Source: Psychrobacillus sp040274765
GTDB taxonomy: Bacteria; Bacillota; Bacilli; Bacillales_A; Planococcaceae
Direction: 5' to 3'
Length of the DNA: 18,179 bases
NCBI GenBank assembly: GCA_040274765.1
Contig: JBEMAY010000063.1
Span: 1-18,179, forward strand
The first letter of the stretch is position 1; every line of letters begins with the position of its first letter. The notes under the pieces were generated by a model that searched no databases, was not told the origin of the DNA, and saw only the letters and a list, made by a program, of their open reading frames with translations. The translations under genes and the position numbers were made by a program. Positions 1 to 5,892 of the stretch are shown here, piece by piece.

Positions 1-87
1 GGCGTCCCGCAGCTCCCGGATCTCATCCACAATGACCAACGTCTTTTCACTCACTTGATTAATTTTATGATTCGTACTATTATTCAT
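1..87 (-). CDS. Unidentified protein, N-terminal fragment (cut by window edge)
   Basis: Only the first 29 codons lie in the window, reading leftward from an ATG at 87 (MNNSTNHK...VIVDEIRELRDA). The frame is open to the edge. An AGGAGG at 95-100 sits 7 bases before the ATG, and a good promoter lies at 138-166, so the start is credible. The visible part is polar and then probably helical, with no signal peptide or recognisable motif. Its last codons (CGG, CTG, GAC, GCC) are more GC-rich than those of its neighbours. I cannot assign a family from 29 residues. Confidence 0.6.
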   Translation of the reverse strand, partial: MNNSTNHKINQVSEKTLVIVDEIRELRDA

Positions 88-137
88 AAGGGGCCCTCCT
101 ATATATGTTTTGAGTATTCATTGGTTGTTACTCTAGC

Positions 138-166
138 ATCATATAAGAGGGTTCTTTTTTTTTCAA
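138..166 (-). promoter_or_regulatory. Sigma-A-type promoter for the leftward gene at the left edge
   Basis: On the minus strand TTGAAA (166-161) and TATGAT (143-138) are separated by exactly 17 bases. The expected transcription start near 131 leaves a leader of about 45 bases before the ATG at 87. Confidence 0.6.
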
Positions 167-182
167 GAGCCTTTAAAGTTTA

Positions 183-366
183 ATACAGGAATGCTCCTAC
201 GGGATGAGTGAGACAGATAAGACCTCACAACCACGCGCGTAAGCGATGGGTGAGGGCTTATCGCCCACCCCGAGGAAAGCGTCCGGCTGGGGCGAAAAAT
301 CAATTCTACTCTCTGATTTAAATTTTCTTTGTATCATAAATCAACCCTACCCTTTAACATAGCCTT
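183..366. repeat. GC-rich intergenic repeat-like block ending in a 27-bp dispersed motif
   Basis: This gap (88-435) has no gene. From about 189 to 297 the DNA is clearly more GC-rich than its surroundings and carries phrases such as GAGTGAGACAGATAAGACC and GAGGAAAGCGTCCGGCTGGG. These resemble a dispersed intergenic repeat I recall from Bacillaceae and Planococcaceae genomes. It ends with a motif at 338-364 that recurs inverted at 8437-8463 and in the same orientation at 9267-9293. There is no open frame with an RBS inside. The recurrence is seen directly; the family attribution is from memory and unverified. Confidence 0.55.
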
Positions 367-373
367 TTTTTAT

Positions 374-411
374 AAAAAAACAGACCTTTGACAATAGTCG
401 AAAGTCTGTTT
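374..411 (-). terminator. Rho-independent terminator of speA
   Basis: Arms 378-392 and 397-411 pair over 15 bp with one mismatch and one wobble around a 4-base loop. On the minus strand the stem is followed by seven U (374-380). It lies 25 bases past the speA stop. T residues at 409-413 could also make it work rightward. Confidence 0.8.
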
Positions 412-435
412 TTCAACGTTAAAAATATAGACTAA

Positions 436-1905
436 TTAGATAATAGCCTGGTGTTCCTTAATTACGTGAATCATTTCTAATGTATCGTCCTCGGGTCCCT
501 GTACTGGTAAACCAGCCTCTAAATTCATTAGAATATAGTCAATGTTTCCTTGGGTAATTATTTCCCCGGGAATAAAAATAGGAATCCCAGGAGGGTATAC
601 CATCACGAATTCAGCAGAAATGCGACCACTAGCCTCTAGCAAGGGAATAGATTCAGTCTCTGCGTAAAATGCATCCCGTGGAGACATAGCAAGACCTGGA
701 ATATCAGGTAAAGTTACCGATGATTCTACGATCGTAGCGGCAGATTCATAAGCAACTACCATTCTTGATAATGCATTAACAAGCATATCTACTTCTTTTT
801 TTGTATCTCCCAATGTAATAAGGCAAAGAATATTATAAAGATCAGATAGCTCTACTTCAATGTTCGCTTTTTCTCTAAGCCAAATTTCCGCTTCAAAGCC
901 AGTGATTCCTAAATTTTTTACGCTAATCAGAAGCTTAGTCGGATCCATATCGTAAGTAGCGGAGGTTTGGAGTATTTCTCTTCCCACACAATGGATATGC
1001 TCAATTTCATTTATACGTTTCCGAGTTTCCTCCGCAATCTCAATTGCTTCCCCGATTAAATCCTCTCCATGTATCGCTAACTGTCTTCTAGCTGTATCTA
1101 ATGAGGCTAAAAGAGGATAGGATGTAGAAGTCGTAGTGAGCATAGAAAGGATCGCTTGTACCCTTTTAGCTGAAACTAATCCTTCTCTTACATTTAGAAC
1201 GGAGCTTTGGGTCATAGAGCCTCCTAGCTTATGAACGGACGTCGCAGCCATATCAGCGCCAGCAGCCATTGCAGAAATAGGGAGGTCGTTATGAAAGTGG
1301 ATATGTACGCCATGGGCTTCGTCCACTACTACCGGAATACCATGTTCATGAGATATATCTACGATTTTTTTTAAATCAGCAGCTAGACCAAAATAAGTTG
1401 GGTTAATAACAAGTAATCCCTTTGCATCTGGATGTGTTTCGATTGCTTTTTCTACGGATTCCACAGAAATACCATGGGAAACTCCAAGTTCTTTATCTAC
1501 CTCAGGATGTATAAATACAGGGATAGCACCTGCAAATACAATGGCAGACATAATAGATTTATGAACATTTCGTGGAACGAGGATCTTATCTCCAGGTCCA
1601 CAAATAGTAAGGATCATTGTCATAATAGCACCGCTCGTACCTTGGACAGAGAAAAAGGTTTCATCTGCTCCAAAAGCCTCTGCAGCCAAATGTTGAGCTT
1701 TTTTGATTGCCCCTTTAGGAGAATGTAAATCATCTAACGGAGCTATATTGATCAAATCAATGGAAAGTACATTATCTCCAACAAACTCTCGAAATGCAGG
1801 GTCCATCCCTTTTCCTTTCTTATGGCCAGGAATGTGGAATTGAATCGGATGACGATTTCGATGCTTCAATAATGCATCGAAGATAGGAGTTTCTAATTGT
1901 GACAA
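436..1905 (-). CDS. speA: Orn/Lys/Arg decarboxylase (arginine decarboxylase SpeA type)
   Basis: This is a pyridoxal-phosphate amino-acid decarboxylase of the fold-type I Orn/Lys/Arg family. In B. subtilis the counterpart SpeA turns arginine into agmatine for polyamine synthesis. The 489 residues match the usual short form lacking the large N-terminal wing domain. Visible landmarks are FHIPGHKKG (23-31), SVQGTSGA (86-93), the cofactor-binding DEAH (195-198), the Schiff-base lysine K226 in SVHKLGGS, and the C-terminal PPGIPIFIPGE segment. The start is TTG at 1905, preceded by GAGGTGG (1914-1920) 8 bases upstream; no ATG fits. It is transcribed alone, with its own promoter and terminator. Arginine versus lysine specificity cannot be read from the sequence; SpeA rests on overall similarity to the B. 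subtilis protein. Confidence 0.9.
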   Translation of the reverse strand: MSQLETPIFDALLKHRNRHPIQFHIPGHKKGKGMDPAFREFVGDNVLSIDLINIAPLDDLHSPKGAIKKAQHLAAEAFGADETFFSVQGTSGAIMTMILTICGPGDKILVPRNVHKSIMSAIVFAGAIPVFIHPEVDKELGVSHGISVESVEKAIETHPDAKGLLVINPTYFGLAADLKKIVDISHEHGIPVVVDEAHGVHIHFHNDLPISAMAAGADMAATSVHKLGGSMTQSSVLNVREGLVSAKRVQAILSMLTTTSTSYPLLASLDTARRQLAIHGEDLIGEAIEIAEETRKRINEIEHIHCVGREILQTSATYDMDPTKLLISVKNLGITGFEAEIWLREKANIEVELSDLYNILCLITLGDTKKEVDMLVNALSRMVVAYESAATIVESSVTLPDIPGLAMSPRDAFYAETESIPLLEASGRISAEFVMVYPPGIPIFIPGEIITQGNIDYILMNLEAGLPVQGPEDDTLEMIHVIKEHQAII

Positions 1906-1996
1906 CGCTTATACCACCTCTAATTAAATTTTTGTGCATGTAAACGATTCTAGTAATAATCAATAGAGACGTTGATGCTATTTTAAAAACAAAAGA

Positions 1997-2005
1997 ATTA
2001 TAGCA
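1997..2005 (-). promoter_or_regulatory. Extended -10 promoter of speA
   Basis: On the minus strand TGCTATAAT has a perfect TATAAT (2002-1997) with the TGn extension. The -35 region (about 2020-2025, TAGTAA) is weak, as often seen with extended -10 promoters. A 7-bp inverted repeat (ATGCTAT at 1975-1981, ATAGCAT at 2000-2006) overlaps the element and the predicted start. Confidence 0.5.
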
Positions 2006-2051
2006 TTTAAGGAAATTTATTACTATAAAAATTATTGTAAATAATTTAATT

Positions 2052-2079
2052 GTTCATTTTTTAATGTGTAAAAATGAAC
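2052..2079. repeat. 10-bp perfect inverted repeat
   Basis: GTTCATTTTT (2052-2061) and its exact complement AAAAATGAAC (2070-2079) flank 8 bases. Neither strand has a U-run directly after it, so it does not look like a terminator. It could be an operator or a structured RNA stem. Confidence 0.5.
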
Positions 2080-2211
2080 TGCTCATTATGTTTCTACATT
2101 AGATCCTATTATCATGAGACGGAAGAGTCTTTAATATATACATAACCTACTTGGACGATCTAAAACGGTTTAATTATAATTCTATCTCTTTACTCTATAA
2201 AAATAGATCAA

Positions 2212-2240
2212 TTGAATACTATTTAAATATTCTTTACACT
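2212..2240 (+). promoter_or_regulatory. Probable promoter of the monooxygenase-yktA unit
   Basis: TTGAAT (2212-2217) and TACACT (2235-2240) are 17 bases apart, each matching 4 of 6 consensus positions. The predicted start near 2247 gives a short leader containing the RBS GGGGAGGG at 2251-2258. Confidence 0.45.
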
Positions 2241-2264
2241 AATATATAAAGGGGAGGGATTGGT

Positions 2265-3224
2265 TTGTCATTTCAAACGAGAGTTACAGATCTTTTGGGA
2301 ACAGAATATCCTATTGTTCAGGGGGGACTAGCATATCTTGCTTATTCAGAGCTTTGTATTGCGGTTTCAGAAGCAGGTGGTTTAGGGCAGATAACTGCTA
2401 TGAGTCTCTCTACACCGGAGGAGCTTCACCGAGAGATTACTAAAGTGAGAGAACAGACGAATAAGCCGTTTGGTGTTAACTTTGCTATTGGACAAACTGG
2501 CAGACCTTATGAGCATATGCTTCAAGTCGCTATTGAAGAAAACGTCCCGGTAATTTCAATGACTGGAGGCAATCCGGCACCTATTTTAAATGCGCTGTCT
2601 AAGACGGAAATAAAAAAATTGGTATTAGTTGCTTCAAAGCGCCAAGCTCTAAAGGCAGAGCAACTAGGAGCAGACGCTGTAATGGTTGTTGGACAAGAGG
2701 GCGGTGGTCACTTAGGGAGAGATGACATTGGCACAATGGTACTAATTCCACAAGTAGTGGATGCAGTGTCAATACCAGTTATAGCTTCAGGAGGCATAGG
2801 TGATGGACGAGGCTGGATGGCTGCTCATGCCCTTGGTGCAGAAGGGATAGAAATGGGAACTCGTTTTATCGCAACAAAGGAATGCGTACATGCATCAGAA
2901 GCATATAAAAACGCCATATTATCTAAAGAGGAAACAGATACAGTTATTATAAAAAAAGAACTGGGATCTCCAGCGCGGGCAATACGTAATAGCTGGACAG
3001 AAGCTATTTTGGCTATGGAAAAAGAAAATCCTACATATGAGCATTTGAAGCATCATATTAGTGGGGAAGCAAATAAGCAATTTATTTATAACGGGTTCGA
3101 AGACAAGGGATTTGGATGGGCTGGACAAGTAATCGGGATGATTCGTGATATTCCGACAACGAAAGAGTTAATCGACCGGATGGCAGCAGAGGCAATAGAA
3201 ATAAGAAAAAAATGGAATATTTAG
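2265..3224 (+). CDS. Nitronate monooxygenase family FMN protein (NPD/FabK-like)
   Basis: This is a TIM-barrel flavoprotein of the 2-nitropropane dioxygenase/nitronate monooxygenase family, which also contains the enoyl-ACP reductase FabK. Landmarks in the 319 residues are the N-terminal PIVQGGLAYLA, GVNFAIG (70-76), ISMTGGNPAP (97-106), QEGGGHLG with the conserved histidine H149, the FMN-phosphate-binding ASGGIGDG (174-181), and MGTRF (197-201). Such enzymes oxidise alkyl nitronates or related toxic acids; the real substrate here is unknown. The start is TTG at 2265, 6 bases after GGGGAGGG; the next in-frame ATG is far downstream. yktA follows after 11 bases, so the two are probably co-transcribed. 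A FabK-like reductase role cannot be excluded, though the QEGGGH context favours the nitronate monooxygenase group. Confidence 0.85.
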   Translation: MSFQTRVTDLLGTEYPIVQGGLAYLAYSELCIAVSEAGGLGQITAMSLSTPEELHREITKVREQTNKPFGVNFAIGQTGRPYEHMLQVAIEENVPVISMTGGNPAPILNALSKTEIKKLVLVASKRQALKAEQLGADAVMVVGQEGGGHLGRDDIGTMVLIPQVVDAVSIPVIASGGIGDGRGWMAAHALGAEGIEMGTRFIATKECVHASEAYKNAILSKEETDTVIIKKELGSPARAIRNSWTEAILAMEKENPTYEHLKHHISGEANKQFIYNGFEDKGFGWAGQVIGMIRDIPTTKELIDRMAAEAIEIRKKWNI

Positions 3225-3235
3225 GAGAGAAGAAA

Positions 3236-3505
3236 ATGGAATACACATACCCTTTTTCGTTAGATTGGTCTACAAAAGAGATAGTGGACGTAGTACAGTT
3301 TTTTGAAGCGATTGAAAATGCTTATGAAAAAGGCATAAAACGAGAAGAATTAATGATTAAATATCGACGCTTTAAGGAAATAGTTCCGTCGATTGCCGAA
3401 GAAAAAACTTATTTCCGTGAGTTTGAAAAACAAAGTGGATATGCGAGTTTCCCCATTATAAAAAAAATGAAAGAACAAACGAACGAAGCAATTATTAAGG
3501 GATAA
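3236..3505 (+). CDS. yktA: UPF0223 family protein YktA
   Basis: A small soluble protein of 89 residues matching the UPF0223 family (B. subtilis YktA). It begins MEYTYPFSLDW and contains the family core AYEKGIKREELM...YRRFKEIVPS and the EKTYFREFEKQSGY region. The biochemical function of the family is unknown to me. I place the start at ATG 3236 because AGGAGAG (3223-3229) lies 6 bases upstream and the family begins with MEYxYP. An earlier in-frame ATG at 3212 would lie inside the preceding gene without an RBS. The RBS overlaps the stop codon of the monooxygenase gene, suggesting translational coupling. A hairpin follows at 3512-3528. Confidence 0.9.
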   Translation: MEYTYPFSLDWSTKEIVDVVQFFEAIENAYEKGIKREELMIKYRRFKEIVPSIAEEKTYFREFEKQSGYASFPIIKKMKEQTNEAIIKG

Positions 3506-3511
3506 AGTAAT

Positions 3512-3528
3512 CCCTCCTAAAAGGAGGG
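3512..3528. terminator. Hairpin between convergent yktA and yktB
   Basis: CCCTCCT (3512-3518) and AGGAGGG (3522-3528) form a 7-bp GC-rich stem with a 3-base loop, 7 bases past the yktA stop and 12 bases past the end of yktB. The following T content is weak in both directions, so it is a probable, shared but imperfect terminator. Confidence 0.5.
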
Positions 3529-3539
3529 AGAGCTTGTCT

Positions 3540-4169
3540 TTATTTTATGTTGGTCATAGTTTTGTAAATGGGAAGAAGTTTTTCAAAGGTATCTTCGATT
3601 AAGTCGAATAATTCTTTATCTGTTAATTGAACAGCTTCTTCCTTAAGAATATGACGCCCGACTAAAAATTCACCCTTTTTCACGTCTCTAAGGCGCGTTA
3701 GAAGCTCTTCTACACCCTGCGGAGCAACGTCTTCTAAGGAAGAGGCGTCTGGCTTCATATGGTCCCCAGAAACGATAAAATCATTAGGTAGCTTTTTAAA
3801 TAATTTCTTTTTTTGCAACAAACGCTCTGCAATTGCAACTTTATCTGGTGCTTCATAAATAACTGCTACGATGATAAATAAATGCGTACCCCATAAGCCA
3901 ATTTGAAAATGAGGTAAAGCCTTATAACCTCTTTTGTAGGGAGCAAAAGCAACCCAGCTATCCTTTGGAGGATTTACTGAACGTCGAGCGTGCTTAGCTA
4001 CATGGCTAAAAAACTCATCTCCTAAAGCACTGGAAAAGTAAAGACTATATTGCTTGCCAAGTTCTTCAAACTTAGGACGTACGTTCTCTATAAGAGCAGT
4101 CATTCTATTCTCTAATCCCTCTATTTGAAACACTTCAAAATCTTTTTCTTGCCAAAAAGTTTTACTCAT
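3540..4169 (-). CDS. yktB: UPF0637 / DUF1054 protein YktB
   Basis: The 209 residues match the UPF0637 (DUF1054) family, represented by B. subtilis YktB. Recognisable stretches are FEVFQIEGLENRM, the conserved HVAKHARRSVNPP (56-68), WVAFAPYKRGYKALPHFQIGLW and the C-terminal EDTFEKLLPIYK. There is no signal peptide or transmembrane segment, so it is cytoplasmic. The molecular function is unknown. The start ATG at 4169 follows AAAGGAG with a 7-8 base spacer. It is transcribed leftward, against yktA, and is divergent from the small gene at 4322. Confidence 0.9.
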   Translation of the reverse strand: MSKTFWQEKDFEVFQIEGLENRMTALIENVRPKFEELGKQYSLYFSSALGDEFFSHVAKHARRSVNPPKDSWVAFAPYKRGYKALPHFQIGLWGTHLFIIVAVIYEAPDKVAIAERLLQKKKLFKKLPNDFIVSGDHMKPDASSLEDVAPQGVEELLTRLRDVKKGEFLVGRHILKEEAVQLTDKELFDLIEDTFEKLLPIYKTMTNIK

Positions 4170-4245
4170 ATATTAACTCCTTTCAATTTCTATGTTTATT
4201 TTAGCGGTTTTTTGGGTAAAAATCTTGTAAGCAGTATTTATTAAC

Positions 4246-4259
4246 ACAAATCGATTTGT
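4246..4259. promoter_or_regulatory. 14-bp perfect palindrome, candidate operator
   Basis: ACAAATCGATTTGT is its own reverse complement. It lies in the divergent yktB / 65-aa-protein intergenic region. It overlaps TTAACA (4241-4246), which with TAATGT (4264-4269) at 17-base spacing could be a rightward promoter, so a bound protein would occlude the spacer. Confidence 0.45.
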
Positions 4260-4321
4260 AGCATAATGTATGAATAAAGTTCTGAATATTAAGATAAAAT
4301 GATTATGGAGAGGTGTTAACT

Positions 4322-4519
4322 ATGAAACAGGTTGTGCATATAATTCGTAAATATGATATGGAAAAGGAAAAAATTCAGACATTGAAATTAGAAATGGATT
4401 ATCAATTAGCTACTCTATACGATGCAATGCAAGATGGAGACCAGGAAGAAATAAATGAAGCAAAAATGCGATTAACTGAGCTTCATAAGTCACTGGATGA
4501 ACTAAATGCGTTTACTTAA
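4322..4519 (+). CDS. Small helical protein of unknown function
   Basis: The product is 65 residues (MKQVVHIIRKYDMEKEKIQ...), highly charged. Heptad-like leucine spacing through its length suggests an antiparallel helical hairpin or coiled coil. There is no cysteine, signal or membrane segment. The start is ATG 4322, with GGAGAGG at 4307-4313 and an 8-base spacer; an in-frame GTG at 4313 overlaps that RBS and is rejected. It lies between yktB and suhB, where I recall B. subtilis carries the small gene ykzI, so it may be the equivalent. That match is positional and not verified. A strong terminator follows, so it is monocistronic. Confidence 0.7.
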   Translation: MKQVVHIIRKYDMEKEKIQTLKLEMDYQLATLYDAMQDGDQEEINEAKMRLTELHKSLDELNAFT

Positions 4520-4543
4520 GTGGTCGTCACTAATAGCACCATG

Positions 4544-4584
4544 AAAAACACCAGCTAATCTTGTAAGACAGCCGGTGTTTTTTT
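4544..4584 (+). terminator. Rho-independent terminator after the 65-aa gene
   Basis: AAAAACACC (4544-4552) pairs with GGTGTTTTT (4574-4582), with an additional inner GCT/AGC and CTT/AAG pairing, followed by a T-run to 4584. It lies 25 bases past the stop at 4519. Confidence 0.85.
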
Positions 4585-4657
4585 CTTTATACTAAGGTTA
4601 AGTACATACCAAGCGTGTACGATCACGAGTTAACAGGAACATAGAAGGGGTGGTAAC

Positions 4658-5449
4658 ATGGATTTACATATGCTCGATAAGTATGCAAAATCATTGATTA
4701 AACAAGCTGCGATTCAAATAAGAGGCTCATTTTCAGAGGAGTTAATTATTGAATCGAAGTCAGAAGCGAATGACTTAGTTACTAACATTGATAAAGAAAC
4801 GGAAAAGTTTTTTATTCGTCATATTAAGAAGGATTTTCCGTCTCATAGAATATTTGGAGAAGAAGGATTTGGAGATAAGATAGACCATCTGGATGGTTAT
4901 GTTTGGATGTTGGATCCAATTGATGGTACTACAAACTTTATTCACTTCAAGAAAAACTTTGCTATTTCCTTAGGGATTTACAAGGATGGAGAAGGGATTC
5001 TTGGTTATATTTATAATGTGATGGACGATGTTTTAATAAGCGCTGCATTGGGACAGGGAGCATATTTAAACGATGTAAAACTTCCTAAACTTGAGAGTAC
5101 TTCTGTAGAGAAATCTATCATAGGGGTGAATGCTAGCTGGGTAGTGCCAAATGGAATGGTGCAACACAATCAAATGGCGGAGCTGGTACAAACCGCTAGA
5201 GGGACTAGATCCTTTGGGTCTGCTGCTCTTGAGATTGCTTATGTGGTCACTGGAAGGTTAGATGCATATCTGTCTATGCGACTTTCTCCTTGGGATATTG
5301 CCGGAGGAATGGTTGTGGCAAACGAAGTGGGAGCCGTTGTTACTAACTTGTCTAACGAGCCTATAAATCTTTTAAAACAAAATTCATTTATAGTTTCTAA
5401 ACCTAATCTTCATGAACAATTACTATCAAAATATATTATTTTAAAATAA
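4658..5449 (+). CDS. suhB: Inositol monophosphatase family protein (SuhB/YktC)
   Basis: This is a metal-dependent phosphatase of the inositol-monophosphatase superfamily (263 residues). The three metal-binding signatures are present: GEE (67-69), WMLDPIDGTTNF (83-94, with D86 and D89) and WDIAGG (212-217, D213). The family hydrolyses inositol-1-phosphate and related sugar or nucleotide phosphates in the cytoplasm. The physiological substrate in Bacillales is not established from this sequence. The ATG at 4658 follows AAGGGGTGG at a normal distance. It has its own position between two terminators: the upstream one at 4544 isolates it, and downstream the nearest hairpin (5507-5541) lacks a rightward U-run, so its 3' end is unclear. 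The usual WDxAA signature reads WDIAG here, a conservative change. Confidence 0.88.
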   Translation: MDLHMLDKYAKSLIKQAAIQIRGSFSEELIIESKSEANDLVTNIDKETEKFFIRHIKKDFPSHRIFGEEGFGDKIDHLDGYVWMLDPIDGTTNFIHFKKNFAISLGIYKDGEGILGYIYNVMDDVLISAALGQGAYLNDVKLPKLESTSVEKSIIGVNASWVVPNGMVQHNQMAELVQTARGTRSFGSAALEIAYVVTGRLDAYLSMRLSPWDIAGGMVVANEVGAVVTNLSNEPINLLKQNSFIVSKPNLHEQLLSKYIILK

Positions 5450-5500
5450 ATGAGTTAGTTTCATATAAAGGTATTGTCGAAAAACAAAATTTAAGAATAT

Positions 5501-5541
5501 AAAAAAGAGGCTGGTATGTGACGTTAGTCGCGACCAGCCTC
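5501..5541 (-). terminator. Rho-independent terminator of the ylaF-like gene
   Basis: GAGGCTGGT (5507-5515) pairs perfectly with ACCAGCCTC (5533-5541), with an inner GAC/GTC. On the minus strand the stem is followed by six U (5506-5501). It lies 56 bases past the leftward stop codon. There is no T-run on the plus strand. Confidence 0.8.
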
Positions 5542-5596
5542 CAATAAAGTAGAGGAAAATCTAAAAACTACCAAACGATGGGCTAATTTAGATTTT

Positions 5597-5785
5597 CTAT
5601 TCTAATAATCCTTGTTCACGCATTTTCTTTTTTGTTTTAAAGCCATATCCCATTACAACAAATAGCAATGCCAAAAACAATAATGCTAATGGAACATTAC
5701 GTAAAGCTATAGCAACTCCTATTAATCCCATAGACAACATTGCGCCTAAAGAAAATAAGACAAAAATCCATTTAATGTTACTCAA
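5597..5785 (-). CDS. ylaF: Small two-helix membrane protein (YlaF-like, DUF5325)
   Basis: The 62-residue product (MSNIKWIFVLFSLGAML...) has two hydrophobic helices, about 5-25 and 28-46, then a basic tail ending KTKKKMREQGLLE. That tail and the position next to typA fit B. subtilis YlaF (DUF5325). The function is unknown. I choose TTG at 5785 because GGGGG (5793-5797) lies 7 bases upstream. A longer reading from TTG at 5800 would have no RBS and would include the RBS in the coding region. The gene is divergent from typA, whose promoter lies about 55 bases away, and has its own terminator at 5501-5541. Confidence 0.7.
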   Translation of the reverse strand: MSNIKWIFVLFSLGAMLSMGLIGVAIALRNVPLALLFLALLFVVMGYGFKTKKKMREQGLLE

Positions 5786-5838
5786 AACAATTACCCCCAA
5801 GAAAATAATTAAAAATATTATAACTTTAGTTCTACTTG

Positions 5839-5847
5839 TGTTATAAT
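5839..5847 (+). promoter_or_regulatory. Extended -10 promoter of typA-ylaH
   Basis: TGTTATAAT has a perfect TATAAT at 5842-5847 with the TGn extension. The -35 region near 5819 is poor. The predicted transcription start is near 5854, giving a leader of about 35 bases. Confidence 0.6.
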
Positions 5848-5856
5848 AGCACAGTT

Positions 5857-5892
5857 ATGGACATGAAAAAAGAATATGGAGTGGAAATATGA
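5857..5892 (+). other. Possible 11-codon leader ORF overlapping the typA start
   Basis: ATG at 5857 opens a frame of 11 codons (MDMKKEYGVEI) whose TGA (5890-5892) overlaps the typA ATG in the ATGA arrangement typical of translational coupling. It has no RBS and would begin only about 3 bases after the predicted transcript start, so if used it would be nearly leaderless. Chance is quite possible. Confidence 0.25.

Larger units (their letters stand above)
1906..2264. other. Divergent speA / monooxygenase intergenic region (359 bp)
   Basis: This is very A/T-rich with no gene. It holds the speA promoter (1997-2005), a 10-bp perfect inverted repeat (2052-2061 with 2070-2079), paired 7-mers TTAGATC (2099-2105) and GATCTAA (2157-2163) enclosing a small hairpin, and the rightward promoter at 2212-2240. 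The part from about 2050 to 2165 lies upstream of both predicted promoters and is otherwise unexplained. Confidence 0.5.

Noticed and set aside
2099..2163. Possible known riboswitch upstream of the monooxygenase gene
   Set aside because: I compared it by eye with purine and preQ1 aptamers and with a T-box leader, and found no matching core. It also appears to lie upstream of the promoter.
4613..4631. GTACA...TGTAC inverted repeat before suhB
   Set aside because: The arms are only 5 bp with a 9-base spacer, which is expected by chance in a window of this size.
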